Assembly (NCBI RefSeq): GCF_002067135.1
Contig: NZ_CP020105.1
Span: forward strand, 992,001 to 1,056,000
Length of the DNA: 64,000 nt
DNA from: Spirosoma rigui
GTDB lineage: Bacteria; Bacteroidota; Bacteroidia; Cytophagales; Spirosomataceae
Direction of reading: 5' to 3'
The position numbers were made by a program, and so were the translations under genes. Shown piece by piece: positions 43,990 through 53,515 of the stretch (its first letter is position 1; every line of letters begins with the position of its first letter). The notes beneath the pieces were generated by a model, which saw nothing but the letters and a program-made list of their open reading frames with translations, was not told the origin of the DNA and searched no databases.

Positions 43990-44558
43990 GATAGCCGTTG
44001 TCTGAGCAATTTCCTGGCGTAACTAACCTGCGATTTCGAGGTTCCTTCCGAGATGCCAAGCATACCGGCCACTTCTTTATGGGTGTACCCTTCCACTTCG
44101 GCCAGCAGAAAGATCGTTCGCGCCCCATCGGGCAGTGTTCGGATAGCCGCATCCAGTTCGGCTCCGCTCAGCGTATCGAGAAAGGGCGCGGGTTGATCGT
44201 GGAAGGCTTCGTCGAGCGTCAGGAAACGCCCTTCGAGCTGCTGCTTGCGGATCGCCTGCCGTACTACGATCGTTTTGATCCAGCCACCCAGCGCCGACCG
44301 AAACGCAAACTGGCCCAGGCTCCGGAATACATCGACGAAAGCGTCCTGCAGCGCATCGTTCGCATGATCGTAGTCATTAGTAATTCGGTAGGCGGTTGAG
44401 AACATAGCCCGTTTATACCGCTCATACAGTTCCCGCTGAGCCGTTCGGCGAACCAATAGATCGACCGACTGGCAGCGTTCCACCAGGTTGGTTTCGAACG
44501 GATCGTTTCGGAGCGAATCTCGTTCAGCGATGTCGGGTGGTGTTGCCAAGCGGAACAT
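43986..44558 (-). CDS. ECF-type RNA polymerase sigma factor
   Basis: Sigma-70 family protein of the extracytoplasmic-function group, 190 residues. Region 2 lies at about 40-105 (RYKRAMFSTAYRITNDYDHA, NDALQDAFVDVFRSL, GGWIKTIVVRQAIRK). Region 4 lies at about 135-188 (LPDGARTIFLLAEVEGYTHK, EVAGMLGISEGTSKSQVSYA). It leads a minus-strand unit of seven tightly spaced genes. The anti-sigma candidate overlaps it by 4 bases. It probably directs its own operon and other envelope genes when released. No close match to a known ECF promoter was identified upstream. Thioredoxin-like gene transcription is divergent from it. Confidence 0.93.
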   Translation of the reverse strand: MFRLATPPDIAERDSLRNDPFETNLVERCQSVDLLVRRTAQRELYERYKRAMFSTAYRITNDYDHANDALQDAFVDVFRSLGQFAFRSALGGWIKTIVVRQAIRKQQLEGRFLTLDEAFHDQPAPFLDTLSGAELDAAIRTLPDGARTIFLLAEVEGYTHKEVAGMLGISEGTSKSQVSYARKLLRQRLS

Positions 44559-44703
44559 GGGGTTTGCAGATGCTTCCCTACAAAGGGGAGCGAACAGGGC
44601 AAACGGTTGGAATGAATCGAAAATAAACTGTAGTCGTCCTGCCTTAAGCTGTCAACCGAATTATCCGGTAACAAACCCGTTACGGATGCGAATCACCTTT
44701 TAC

Positions 44704-44711
44704 TAAATTTG
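44704..44711 (+). promoter_or_regulatory. Candidate -7 box TAAATTTG upstream of the thioredoxin-like gene
   Basis: TAAATTTG matches TAnnTTTG and lies 82 bases before the ATG at 44793. It is identical to the box upstream of the VCBS lipoprotein gene. No clear -33 TTG is present at the usual distance. Confidence 0.35.
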
Positions 44712-44792
44712 GATACCGACGGAACACCAGCATATAGCCTTTCCGGACATAAGCGCGTAGTTTGACAGCACGAAAAATAAATACATCAACGG

Positions 44793-46145
44793 ATGAAGAA
44801 CAATTATTTATTAGGTATTCTACTTTCCCTGTTGGCGTTGTCCTTCAACTCGTCGGCACAAGGCATTGTCTTTGAGAGCGGGACCTGGGCCGACGCCGTA
44901 AAAAAGGCCCGGAAACAGAAGAAGCTCTTGTTCCTGCATTTCGATCAGCCATCCTGCGGTACCTGTTCCGAGGTGGCTTCGGTAGCCTTCAACAGCCCGC
45001 TTATCAAGGAAAAGTTTATGTTAAACTTTATCAGCTTCCGCATCGATGGCTCAACGGGTATTGGTAAGGAACTGGCTGAGAAAGTAGAAGCAGAATGCAT
45101 TCCCTCATCGGTCTACCTGGACACCGACGAAAATCCGCTTGCCCGCTTCTGCGGTACGAGCAGCCTGGACCGATCATACCTCGAAAAAGCCGAGGAAGCA
45201 ATGACCAAAAACCGTCAACAGCCGCTGAAAGCGCTGGCCGATGCCTACGCCAAAGGAGACCGATCGTCGAAACTGATGCGTACGTACATCGACCGACGGC
45301 GCGAAGCAGGCCTGTCCACAACCGAGTTGCTCGACACCTACGTTCAGCAACTCCCCACCGATTCGCTGCGGTCGGCGGCCGTACTACGCTTTATTTTTGA
45401 ACAGGCACCCATCGTCGGCAGTAAAGCGGATTCTGTTTTCCGGCGCGACTACCCCCGCACAGACAGCCTGTACCGAGCCGTTGGCTGGAACAAAGCCGTC
45501 GAACTCAACAACTATATCGTTAACAATTCCCTCAAAAAAGCGATAAAGGAGAAGAATGAACTACTGGCATTCAAGACAGCGGGATTCCGGCAGCGGACCT
45601 ACCAGAACGATTATAAGAACGGAGTGGCCGCCCGGGAATGGGTTATGCTGCGGTACTTCCGGGGCGTTAACGACACGCTGCAATATCTCGCACGGGCATC
45701 GCGGTACTTTGATAATCAATTTATGACGGCGAAGGTGGACTCGATCCAGAACCTGGATCATCTCGACAACCAACGCCGGATGCGGGGTACCATGCCTATG
45801 TCGGGCACCAACCTGAAACCGGGCCAGTCCAGTATGTCGTTCGTGCTCAATCCTAACACCCAGCGGTTTGTGAGTGCCCTCAACAACGCAGCCTGGGAAT
45901 TTTATAACATGACCCGCGATACGGTTTATCTGAAGAAAGCCCTCGAATGGTCGAAACGCACGCTGGAATACCGTGAAGATGGTACCTCCATGGATACTTA
46001 CGCGCACCTCCTGTACCGGCTGGGCCGAAAGCCCGAAGCGCTGGAGTGGCAGGAAAAAGCCGTCCGGCTCGAGCAGGAACGTCAATCACCCATGCTCTCG
46101 TCGCTCCAGAAATCGCTCGACCAGATGAAAGCCGGTACCCTCTGA
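44793..46145 (+). CDS. Exported thioredoxin-like protein with helical C-terminal region
   Basis: A 450-residue exported protein. The signal peptide (about 1-23, LSLLALSFNSSAQ) is followed by a thioredoxin fold (about 25-140) with the active-site motif C55-G-T-C58 in DQPSCGTCSE and the cis-Pro region ECIPSSVYL. The larger C-terminal part (about 150-450) is helical and TPR-like (NNAAWEFYNMTRDTVYLKKA, YAHLLYRLGRKPEALEWQEK). A periplasmic disulfide reductase or a folding factor acting on a specific partner is likely; the partner is unknown. It is monocistronic, with a 19-bp terminator stem 29 bases after the stop. Confidence 0.85.
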   Translation: MKNNYLLGILLSLLALSFNSSAQGIVFESGTWADAVKKARKQKKLLFLHFDQPSCGTCSEVASVAFNSPLIKEKFMLNFISFRIDGSTGIGKELAEKVEAECIPSSVYLDTDENPLARFCGTSSLDRSYLEKAEEAMTKNRQQPLKALADAYAKGDRSSKLMRTYIDRRREAGLSTTELLDTYVQQLPTDSLRSAAVLRFIFEQAPIVGSKADSVFRRDYPRTDSLYRAVGWNKAVELNNYIVNNSLKKAIKEKNELLAFKTAGFRQRTYQNDYKNGVAAREWVMLRYFRGVNDTLQYLARASRYFDNQFMTAKVDSIQNLDHLDNQRRMRGTMPMSGTNLKPGQSSMSFVLNPNTQRFVSALNNAAWEFYNMTRDTVYLKKALEWSKRTLEYREDGTSMDTYAHLLYRLGRKPEALEWQEKAVRLEQERQSPMLSSLQKSLDQMKAGTL

Positions 46146-46173
46146 CCGGCGCCCTCAGGCCGGCCTGGTACAC

Positions 46174-46213
46174 ACGAAAAAAGGGTAAGCTGACCAGCTT
46201 ACCCTTTTTTCGT
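46174..46213. terminator. Terminator between the thioredoxin-like gene and prmA
   Basis: Perfect 19-bp arms (46174-46192 and 46195-46213) around a GGGTAAGCTG core, with runs of six A and six T. It separates the thioredoxin-like gene (ends 46145) from prmA (starts 46225), only 12 bases before the prmA start codon. The prmA leader must therefore begin inside or just after it. Confidence 0.88.
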
Positions 46214-46224
46214 TACTTTACTGT

Positions 46225-47052
46225 ATGAACTACACAGAAGTACAGCTAACGGTTTTGCCCGACTTTACCGACATTCTTACCGCCGAACTGGGCGAACTGG
46301 GTTTTGAGTCATTCGTAGAAACCGATGAAGGCCTGAACGCCTACATTGTGGAATCTGATTTCGATGAGCCTGCCCTGCAGGAAGTCATTGCCAAATACGC
46401 GGATCAAACCGCAATAGCCTACGAAGTCAATTCGTTAGAAAAGAAGAACTGGAACGCCGAGTGGGAGAAAGAGTATGAGCCGATTGAGGTGGCCGACCAG
46501 GTGCGGGTCCGGGCGTCTTTCCACGAGTCAGACGCCCGGTTTCGCTATGACATCGTCATCAACCCGAAGATGTCATTCGGAACGGGCCATCACGAAACAA
46601 CGGCCATGATGCTGGAACACCAGTTGGGCCTGGATTTTGCGGGCAAAACAGTACTGGACGTTGGATCGGGTACGGGTATACTGGCCGTGCTGGCAGCAAA
46701 GATGGGCGCTGATGCAGTGCTGGCCTTTGATATTGAAGAGTGGGCCGTGGAGAACGCCCGCGAAAACGCCGAACTCAACGAGTGCCCCCAGGTCACGGTA
46801 TTCCAGGGAACGATTGCCGATGTTGATCCGACTAACCGATATGATATTATTCTGGCCAACATTAACCGGAATGTACTGCTGGCCGAAATCCCATTATATA
46901 CATCCCTTTTGATCGAGAACGGCCATTTGCTGGTCAGCGGTTTTTACGAAGCCGACGCGCCGGACATTGCGCAGAAAGCAACGGAATCCGGCCTCACGAC
47001 AAGTAACACATTGGTACGTAATCAATGGACTTCTTTGGTGTTTGACAAATAA
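46225..47052 (+). CDS. prmA: Ribosomal protein L11 methyltransferase
   Basis: SAM-dependent enzyme that trimethylates ribosomal protein L11 in the cytoplasm. The 275-residue protein has an N-terminal L11-recognition domain (about 1-90), a linker with WNAEWEKEYEPI, and a Rossmann-type methyltransferase domain. That domain contains FGTGHHETT, the SAM-binding LDVGSGTGILAVLA near residue 143, and the ILANINRNVL catalytic segment. Length and motifs fit PrmA fully. The start at 46225 has almost no leader after the upstream terminator. Confidence 0.96.
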   Translation: MNYTEVQLTVLPDFTDILTAELGELGFESFVETDEGLNAYIVESDFDEPALQEVIAKYADQTAIAYEVNSLEKKNWNAEWEKEYEPIEVADQVRVRASFHESDARFRYDIVINPKMSFGTGHHETTAMMLEHQLGLDFAGKTVLDVGSGTGILAVLAAKMGADAVLAFDIEEWAVENARENAELNECPQVTVFQGTIADVDPTNRYDIILANINRNVLLAEIPLYTSLLIENGHLLVSGFYEADAPDIAQKATESGLTTSNTLVRNQWTSLVFDK

Positions 47053-47082
47053 ATCCAGGAACCGCCCCGTCGGTCCGCACAC

Positions 47083-50000
47083 ATGAAACGCTTTTTCTAC
47101 CTATTCCTGTTGATAGCTCCGCTGGCGGGGCAGGGTCAGGCCGTTCGGATTTCTGATAAGCCGGATCAGTTTATGGCCGATGTGCAGAAGCTGATGGCCA
47201 CGGGTGGGCCGGTGGCCGTGCGGGCTGGCACGAACCTGCAGACCCTCTGGTCGGAGAACCGGCTGTCGGCCCAGCAGCAGGAGCGGGTGATGGCGCTGAG
47301 CCGTAAAATGAACCAGAAGCGGCTACAACCGGCCGCACAGTTCGCTCCCGTCTATAATGCCCTGTACCTGGCGTTGACGGCCCAGCAGCCCGCCCTCGCG
47401 CCCGCCGACATCGACGGCTTGCTGACGGTAACCGAAAAACTATTCGAGACAACCGATACCCGCACCTTTAGCAAGGGGATGGAAACCGTTCGGCGGTTCC
47501 TGGAACGGCGGGAACTGTATGCCAGCAATTTCAACAGGTTATACGCACTGGGGGGCACGGTCACGTTCCGTTACGTCGACGGAGCACCTGCGGCCAATAA
47601 CCCAGCCGCGCCGGTAGATTCGGCTACAGCCGCCAAAGCTGCGGCCGAACGGTCCCGCTTCGATGGCTGGGATGATCCTGTAGCGGCCGATTCAGGCCAG
47701 CCCGCCCGTACCCTTGGTGTCCAGTTTGTGCCGCAACGACGTCCTATCCCCGCCGTGGCGGGTCCCGTCATTACCCTTGCGGGCACCTCCCTGGCCATGG
47801 TAGCCAACGGCGACTCATCGGTGCTGGCCGGTACGGGTGGCGACCTTATGCTGACGACGGGTACGTTCGTGGGTAAGGGCGGCAAGTTCACCTGGGCCTC
47901 GGTTGAACGGCCCGATATTTTTGTAACCCTGAGCGACTACGCCCTGGCAACCGAAAGCCCGCGACTGGCCGCCGACGATGTAACCCTGACCTACCCACCG
48001 GCTACATCCATCAAGGGTGTTTTTGAGTACGTCAGCAAGAAAAAAGGGGGGCCGGTAACGTATCCACGGTTTATGTCGTGGCAGAACAACGTCAAAATCC
48101 CCGGTCTAGGCACCGACATAGACTACCAGGGCGGTTTAGCTCTGTCGGGAACGCAGATGGTGGGTGCTTCGGCCAGTGGTCAGCCTGCGGTGCTGACGAT
48201 TCGGCAAAAAGGTAAGCCCGCGATCAAAGCCAGCAGCAAAAAATTCGAGTTTCGCGACTCACTCATCACCGCACAGTCGGCCGCTTTTGTGGGCTACGTC
48301 GATACGGATTCGGTCACGCACCCGTCCGTCCAGTTCAAATTTGACAAAGCCCAGCGCATCGCCTGGCTCAACCGGCAGGAACGTACTGATTACGCCCGTG
48401 TCCCTTTTGCCGATTCGTATCATAAGTTTTATATCCTGCCCGAAGTGATTCGCTGGGACTTACCCCGCCGGAAAGTCGACCTGTATCAGGTGGGTGCCAA
48501 ACGTGAGGTACCCGTCCGGTTCGAGTCGTTCGACTATTTCCAGCCCCAGCGCTACGCCGACCTCACCGTAGACTACGGTTTTCACCCGCTGCAAATCGTT
48601 GCCAACTTCGTCTCGACCAAAAAGCAGCAGACCTTTACCGACGATGAGATCACGCGGTCGGTGAAAGTGAGCCCGGTAGCCTTGCGGGGAGCCCTGAACC
48701 GGATGGTGATCGAAGGCTACCTCAACCGCGACCCCAACACAGGCATCATGCGCCTGAGCCGAAAAGGGGTGCTGTACGTACTGGCCTACGCCAACAAAGG
48801 TGATTACGACAACTTCGAAATCCGCTCGCTCTTCGCATCGAACGACAGCACGAAAAATGCAACCATCAACCTGGACGATAACATACTGACCATCCGGGGT
48901 GTCAACCAGTTCACCCTCTCCGATTCGCTCAAAGTCATTGGCATTCCATCCGACAAAACAGTCCGGGTGGGCAAAGGCCGGGCGTTTACCATCAACGGGC
49001 AAATGAAAGCGGGAACGCTGCGCTACGCGGGTCGCGACATGAAGTTTGACTACGACAAGTTCGCCATGAACCTCAACAAGATCGACTCCATCACCTTTGC
49101 ATCGCCCAAGCTGGCGGCTCAGGGCAAGGAGGGCGAAATTGGTGGCGACATCAAGTACGAGAACGCCGGCACCGTTTACATCGGCGCGTCCGACAATAAA
49201 TCGGGCCAGATAAAAGGTAAGAAGACTACCCAGCGCCTGGTGATGCCCGAGGGCATGACGGTGTACTTTAACCAACCCGTCCGCGGTAATCTGACTTACA
49301 ACGAACGGGTTTATTTCAAGATTCCGGCCATCGACAACGACAGTCTGGGCAAGGGCGACATTTCCTTTATCGGCACCTTTTATTCCGACGGCATTTTCCC
49401 GCCCTTCAAAGCCGAGCTGAAAACCATGCCCGACAACACCCTCGGATTTGTGCATAAAGCCCCGGCTGCGGGTTATCCCGTTTACACCAAAAAGGGCGGT
49501 GGTCCTGCGTCGACGGTGAAGCTCACCAGCGAGATCACGATGGACAAGAGCGGTCTACGCGCCGAAGGAATCCTTAATCACCTCACAGCCAGCCTGAATA
49601 CGCAGGGTATCCTTTTCATGACGGATTCGCTGCTGGCGTCGGGTCCAACCGGCGAAATCAAGGAAGGGCTGGTTGGCAAAGCTTATTTTCCACAAGTTCA
49701 GCTCAACAACTACAGCCTGAAGTGGTGGCCCAAAGCCGACAGTATGGTGATTACGACCCAGAAGAACAACTTCAACTTCTACAATGCTACGACCAACCTC
49801 GACGGTAGCCTGGTAATGCGATCGACGGGGCTGTTTGGTAATGGTACGCTGCACCGGAAGGATTCGGAAGCGCTCTCGCGGAGTATCAAGTTCAACAAAG
49901 AAGGCTACCTGGCCAGCCAGGCCCAGTTCAAAATTGTGTCTGATAAGGAGGCTGCCCGCCCTATTTTTCTGGGGAACGGCATCGACGTAGACTTTAACCA

Positions 50001-52122
50001 AACCAAAGGCATCGTTGGCCTGGCCATCACCAATAAGGCTCAGTCGATCGATGACACGCTCCAGGCAAGCATGGAGTTTCCGTTTGCCGCTTACAAAACC
50101 AACATTAACCGGGCGCAATGGAACATCAATGCCAAAACGATCGCGATGAAGGGCGACGTTAAAACCTCGACTTTTACCGCTACCGCTGAAGAACAGGAAG
50201 CGTTGACGTTCCACGGTTCCTCGGCCTTGTATGATGTGGAGAAAATGATGCTCAATATCAGCGGGGTACCGTACGTTACCTCGGCTGATGCCCGGATTTT
50301 CCCCGACAAAGGAGTCGTTACCGTGAAACGGAACGGCGAGATGATGGCGTTCAAAAATGCCCGTCTGGAGCTGGACACGGTGAGCTTGTTCCACCGACTT
50401 CATAATGGCAACATCCAGGTTATTTCCCGGACGAAATTTGCGGGGGATGCTACCTACCAGTTTGCCACCATGAAAGGTGATACAGCCAATATCAAGATGG
50501 GTAGTTTTGAACTGAAAGAAGCACCCGCCGTTGCGTCGACCACCTTAACGGCCGACACCAAAAAGACGCGCCGGTCGGGACGTAACACGACGGGCAAGCC
50601 GCTCACAACCTATTTCACCGTGGCCCGCGCTGACGTCGACGAAAACGACAACCTGCAGTTGGCACCCAAGATGCTGTACAAGGGCACCATCACGATGCAG
50701 GCCCCCGACAAAGATCTGGCGCTGGACGGCTTCATCAAACCCGCGCTGAAGAAACGGGCCGACCTCGTTGGTGGCTGGATTCCGTTTAAAGAGAAAGTGG
50801 AGGAGCGACTTGAAATACGGGTCGACAAAAACCTGAAGAACGAAGGTGGACAGCAGCTGGTGGCCGGTATTCACAACCGGGCAGGCGGTGGCTTGTACCC
50901 TACTTTCCTCTCGCCGAAAGAAGACTCCCGCGACGATGATCTGTTCTCGGCAACGGGTATCATGAGCTACGACGAGAAGAACAAGGTATACCGGATCGTG
51001 TCGAAAGCAGGAGACGCACCCACCGGCGATGCAGCCACGCAACCGGATAGCGTCGAATCGGACGATGTCGAGAACGCTTTTACGTTCAATGATGCGCGGG
51101 GCCTGATGACATTCAAGGGGAAGATGAACCTGCTGTCGGCCAAACCCAACGAGTTTCTCTTATCGGCCGGGTCGGCGCGGGTCAATATCGACAGCACTAC
51201 CTACCGCATTAATTCGCTGCTGGCCTTCACCTTCCCGGTACCCGAGGCTATCAACACGGCCATTGGCGCAAAGATCGTGACGGCTAATCAGGACGAAAAG
51301 AACGACGAAGCCGCCGACGATGACCTCAACCGGTTATCGGACAAGCTGACGCCCCTGATTGGTCAGCCCGCCGTTGACGCTTACCGGCTTAAAGCGCAGA
51401 ACCAGCACGTACCGCTCAACCAGGCATCACCCAAGCTGAATGCCATGCTGGTAATTGCCAATGCCAACCTGCGCTGGTCCGGAAAATACAATGCATTCTA
51501 CAGCACAGGCCGCCTGGGCGTATCGAACATTGCCGCCACAGACGTGAATGCCCAGATGGACGGATTTGTTGAGATCCGCAAGACGGGTAACGGCGACGAA
51601 GCCAGCATCTACCTCGAAGCGTCGCCGGATGTGTGGGCTTTCTACGATTACAAACCGGGGAACGGCCCGGGTTCCATCGGTCAGCTGGCGATCATAACGT
51701 CGGAACAGGACATCAACGACCGCCTGATGGCCGGATCGAAGAACAGCGGTAAAGCCTCCATTGAGGTTGTTCCCGCCACCATCGATGAGAAATCGATCTT
51801 TGTAGACCGGTACCTGGATCAGTACAAGACCCGGGCCAAAACACCCCCGAAACCAAAAGCCAAACCAGCGGCCAGCGCAGCTCCCGTAGCAGCCGCCCCG
51901 GCCAGCGATGACTTTGGCGACGAAACCGATGACACCGAGGCTACCGACGCGCCTAAAGACGCTGCGAAAAAACCCGCTACTAAGGGTAAAGCTGCGAAAA
52001 AGCCCGCCAAGACCACCGGTGTAGCGTCTACTACAGCTACCCCGGCGGGGGCCAAAGTAGTGAAGGAAGAGAAGAAGGAACCCAAGAAAAAAGACAAAGA
52101 GGAAGAAAAGGAAGGCTTCTGA
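47083..52122 (+). CDS. Giant exported protein of unknown function, 1679 residues
   Basis: Very large exported protein with a signal peptide (MKRFFYLFLLIAPLAGQGQA). The first 150 residues look helical. From about 230 to 1560 the sequence is beta-rich with short strands and frequent Asp/Asn/Gly turns (DDNILTIRGVNQFTLSDSLK, IKFNKEGYLASQAQFKIVSD). It resembles a long beta-solenoid or beta-taco scaffold, but no named family can be assigned. A Pro/Ala/Lys linker and an extremely charged Lys/Glu-rich tail (about 1580-1679, EEKKEPKKKDKEEEKEGF) close it. No transmembrane barrel or sorting domain is obvious. It starts 30 bases after prmA, perhaps read through from it. Possible roles include a structural envelope or lipid-bridging scaffold; this is speculation. 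Confidence 0.85.
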   Translation: MKRFFYLFLLIAPLAGQGQAVRISDKPDQFMADVQKLMATGGPVAVRAGTNLQTLWSENRLSAQQQERVMALSRKMNQKRLQPAAQFAPVYNALYLALTAQQPALAPADIDGLLTVTEKLFETTDTRTFSKGMETVRRFLERRELYASNFNRLYALGGTVTFRYVDGAPAANNPAAPVDSATAAKAAAERSRFDGWDDPVAADSGQPARTLGVQFVPQRRPIPAVAGPVITLAGTSLAMVANGDSSVLAGTGGDLMLTTGTFVGKGGKFTWASVERPDIFVTLSDYALATESPRLAADDVTLTYPPATSIKGVFEYVSKKKGGPVTYPRFMSWQNNVKIPGLGTDIDYQGGLALSGTQMVGASASGQPAVLTIRQKGKPAIKASSKKFEFRDSLITAQSAAFVGYVDTDSVTHPSVQFKFDKAQRIAWLNRQERTDYARVPFADSYHKFYILPEVIRWDLPRRKVDLYQVGAKREVPVRFESFDYFQPQRYADLTVDYGFHPLQIVANFVSTKKQQTFTDDEITRSVKVSPVALRGALNRMVIEGYLNRDPNTGIMRLSRKGVLYVLAYANKGDYDNFEIRSLFASNDSTKNATINLDDNILTIRGVNQFTLSDSLKVIGIPSDKTVRVGKGRAFTINGQMKAGTLRYAGRDMKFDYDKFAMNLNKIDSITFASPKLAAQGKEGEIGGDIKYENAGTVYIGASDNKSGQIKGKKTTQRLVMPEGMTVYFNQPVRGNLTYNERVYFKIPAIDNDSLGKGDISFIGTFYSDGIFPPFKAELKTMPDNTLGFVHKAPAAGYPVYTKKGGGPASTVKLTSEITMDKSGLRAEGILNHLTASLNTQGILFMTDSLLASGPTGEIKEGLVGKAYFPQVQLNNYSLKWWPKADSMVITTQKNNFNFYNATTNLDGSLVMRSTGLFGNGTLHRKDSEALSRSIKFNKEGYLASQAQFKIVSDKEAARPIFLGNGIDVDFNQTKGIVGLAITNKAQSIDDTLQASMEFPFAAYKTNINRAQWNINAKTIAMKGDVKTSTFTATAEEQEALTFHGSSALYDVEKMMLNISGVPYVTSADARIFPDKGVVTVKRNGEMMAFKNARLELDTVSLFHRLHNGNIQVISRTKFAGDATYQFATMKGDTANIKMGSFELKEAPAVASTTLTADTKKTRRSGRNTTGKPLTTYFTVARADVDENDNLQLAPKMLYKGTITMQAPDKDLALDGFIKPALKKRADLVGGWIPFKEKVEERLEIRVDKNLKNEGGQQLVAGIHNRAGGGLYPTFLSPKEDSRDDDLFSATGIMSYDEKNKVYRIVSKAGDAPTGDAATQPDSVESDDVENAFTFNDARGLMTFKGKMNLLSAKPNEFLLSAGSARVNIDSTTYRINSLLAFTFPVPEAINTAIGAKIVTANQDEKNDEAADDDLNRLSDKLTPLIGQPAVDAYRLKAQNQHVPLNQASPKLNAMLVIANANLRWSGKYNAFYSTGRLGVSNIAATDVNAQMDGFVEIRKTGNGDEASIYLEASPDVWAFYDYKPGNGPGSIGQLAIITSEQDINDRLMAGSKNSGKASIEVVPATIDEKSIFVDRYLDQYKTRAKTPPKPKAKPAASAAPVAAAPASDDFGDETDDTEATDAPKDAAKKPATKGKAAKKPAKTTGVASTTATPAGAKVVKEEKKEPKKKDKEEEKEGF

Positions 52123-52143
52123 TTTTCTTGCCTGCCGGTTAAT

Positions 52144-52192
52144 GCACTGGTCCCGATTGTTGATACTACGTATCAACAATCGGGACCAGTGC
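52144..52192 (+). terminator. Terminator after the giant exported protein gene
   Basis: Perfect 23-bp arms at 52144-52166 and 52170-52192 with a three-base loop, 22 bases after the stop codon. The arm core is GGTCCCGATTGTTGATAC. A TTTT follows two bases after the stem. Confidence 0.85.
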
Positions 52193-52468
52193 CGTTTTGT
52201 GGTGTTACATTCCAACAACTACTGCGAGGGTCAACATCAGCTGGTAGTGGTTCTAAAGTACCAATCGTTGTATCACCTGTACCGTTTTAACACCTCCCAC
52301 AAGGTCAGGCCAGGCATTCTTTCTCTGCTTTGTTATTATTGCAGGTTCAGACGGTTTCGCCTACTTCACGCAGCAGGTAACGGGCTTTTCTTTTACACGG
52401 AAGCTTGTGCTCCCTGACGACGAACTAGGTGGACCAGAAAGCGGTGAAATGACGCATGCTTAAAATGA

Positions 52469-52515
52469 ATCGGGATCGAATGCCATTACTTGGCGTAATG
52501 GCATTCGATCCCGAT
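52469..52515 (-). terminator. Terminator after the PfkB kinase gene
   Basis: Perfect 21-bp arms at 52469-52489 and 52495-52515 with loop TTGGC, 17 bases from the 3' end of the minus-strand kinase gene. An AAAATG stretch lies beside the left arm, which reads as T-rich on the minus strand. Confidence 0.82.
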
Positions 52516-52531
52516 ATCAACCAAGGGGTAT

Positions 52532-53449
52532 TTACTCCAGGCCAAAGGCCGACAGCTTCACGAATTCACTCACGCGCGCCTGAATTTCATCCTGGGTCAG
52601 GTTCATGATCCGTTCGGCCCCGAATCGTTCGACGCAGAATGACGCCATAGCCGATCCATAAATGATGGCCCGTTTCATGTTCTCGAACGACACATCGTCC
52701 GTTTTGGCGAGGTGGCCAATGAAGCCACCCGCAAACGTATCGCCCGCGCCGGTTGGATCGAATACTTCGGCCAGCGGCAGCGCCGGTGCAAAGAAGATCT
52801 GATTCTCGTGGAACAGCAGGGCACCGTGTTCGCCCTTTTTGATGATTACCGTTTTCGGTCCCATCTCGTGAATTTTAGCAGCCGCCGTCACTAGTGCATA
52901 CTGACCGGTTAGCTGACGAGCTTCTTCGTCATTCACGACCAGCACATCGACCATCGGCAGCAATGTTTCCAGATCAGGCCGGGCAATGTCGATCCAGAGA
53001 TTCATCGTGTCCAGCACAATCAGCTTGGGTCGCGTATTGAGCCGTTCGATCACCGTCCGCTGAATGGCCGGACCCGTATTGCCCAGCATCAGGTACTGGC
53101 AATCCTGGTACGACGCGGGAATGATCGGATCGAAGTTTTCCATCACGTTCAGCTGCACCTCCACCGTATCGCGGGTGTTCATGTCGTTGTGGTACTTTCC
53201 CGACCAGAAGAACGTTTTCTCACCCTTCCGGATCTCCAGCCCTTCGGTGTTAACACCGTGCTGATTGAGATCGTCGATCATGGATTGCGGAAAATCATCG
53301 CCAACAACCGCTACGAGGTTATTAGAATCGGTGAAATACGACGCCGAGAGCGTAATGTAGGTGGCGGCACCACCAATGATCTTGTCGGTCTTGCCGAACG
53401 GGGTTTCCAGCGCGTCGAACGCTACGGAACCGATGGTTAGTAAGCTCAT
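52532..53449 (-). CDS. PfkB family carbohydrate/nucleoside kinase
   Basis: Cytoplasmic ribokinase-fold kinase of 305 residues. The N-terminal GG motif is IIGGAATYITLSASYF (near residues 24-39). The second PfkB signature DPTGAGDTFAGGFIGHL (near 236-252) contains the catalytic Asp in GAGD. Length is normal. Substrate cannot be fixed: adenosine, ribose and other sugars are possible, and no sugar transporter or isomerase gene lies nearby. It is monocistronic with its own terminator. Confidence 0.9.
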   Translation of the reverse strand: MSLLTIGSVAFDALETPFGKTDKIIGGAATYITLSASYFTDSNNLVAVVGDDFPQSMIDDLNQHGVNTEGLEIRKGEKTFFWSGKYHNDMNTRDTVEVQLNVMENFDPIIPASYQDCQYLMLGNTGPAIQRTVIERLNTRPKLIVLDTMNLWIDIARPDLETLLPMVDVLVVNDEEARQLTGQYALVTAAAKIHEMGPKTVIIKKGEHGALLFHENQIFFAPALPLAEVFDPTGAGDTFAGGFIGHLAKTDDVSFENMKRAIIYGSAMASFCVERFGAERIMNLTQDEIQARVSEFVKLSAFGLE

Positions 53450-53515
53450 TTTTGACAGAATCTAAGTGTTATTGTCGGGATGGCGTAGCTGCAAGTGTGC
53501 CAACGCCTGTCCCGG

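Larger units (their letters stand above)
52123..52531. other. Non-coding stretch of about 410 bases bounded by two long hairpins
   Basis: Lies between the giant protein gene and the convergent PfkB kinase gene. It contains hairpins at 52144-52192 and 52469-52515, serving the genes on either side. The 275 bases between them have no convincing frame and no recognisable RNA structure. Confidence 0.5.

Noticed and set aside
48460-49455. Minus-strand frame of about 330 codons inside the giant protein gene
   Set aside because: It is fully antisense to a continuous 1679-codon frame with a signal peptide and shows no domain.
52142-52417. Plus-strand frame of 91 codons over the first hairpin after the giant gene
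   Set aside because: It runs through a perfect terminator stem, has low-complexity odd composition and no recognisable protein features.
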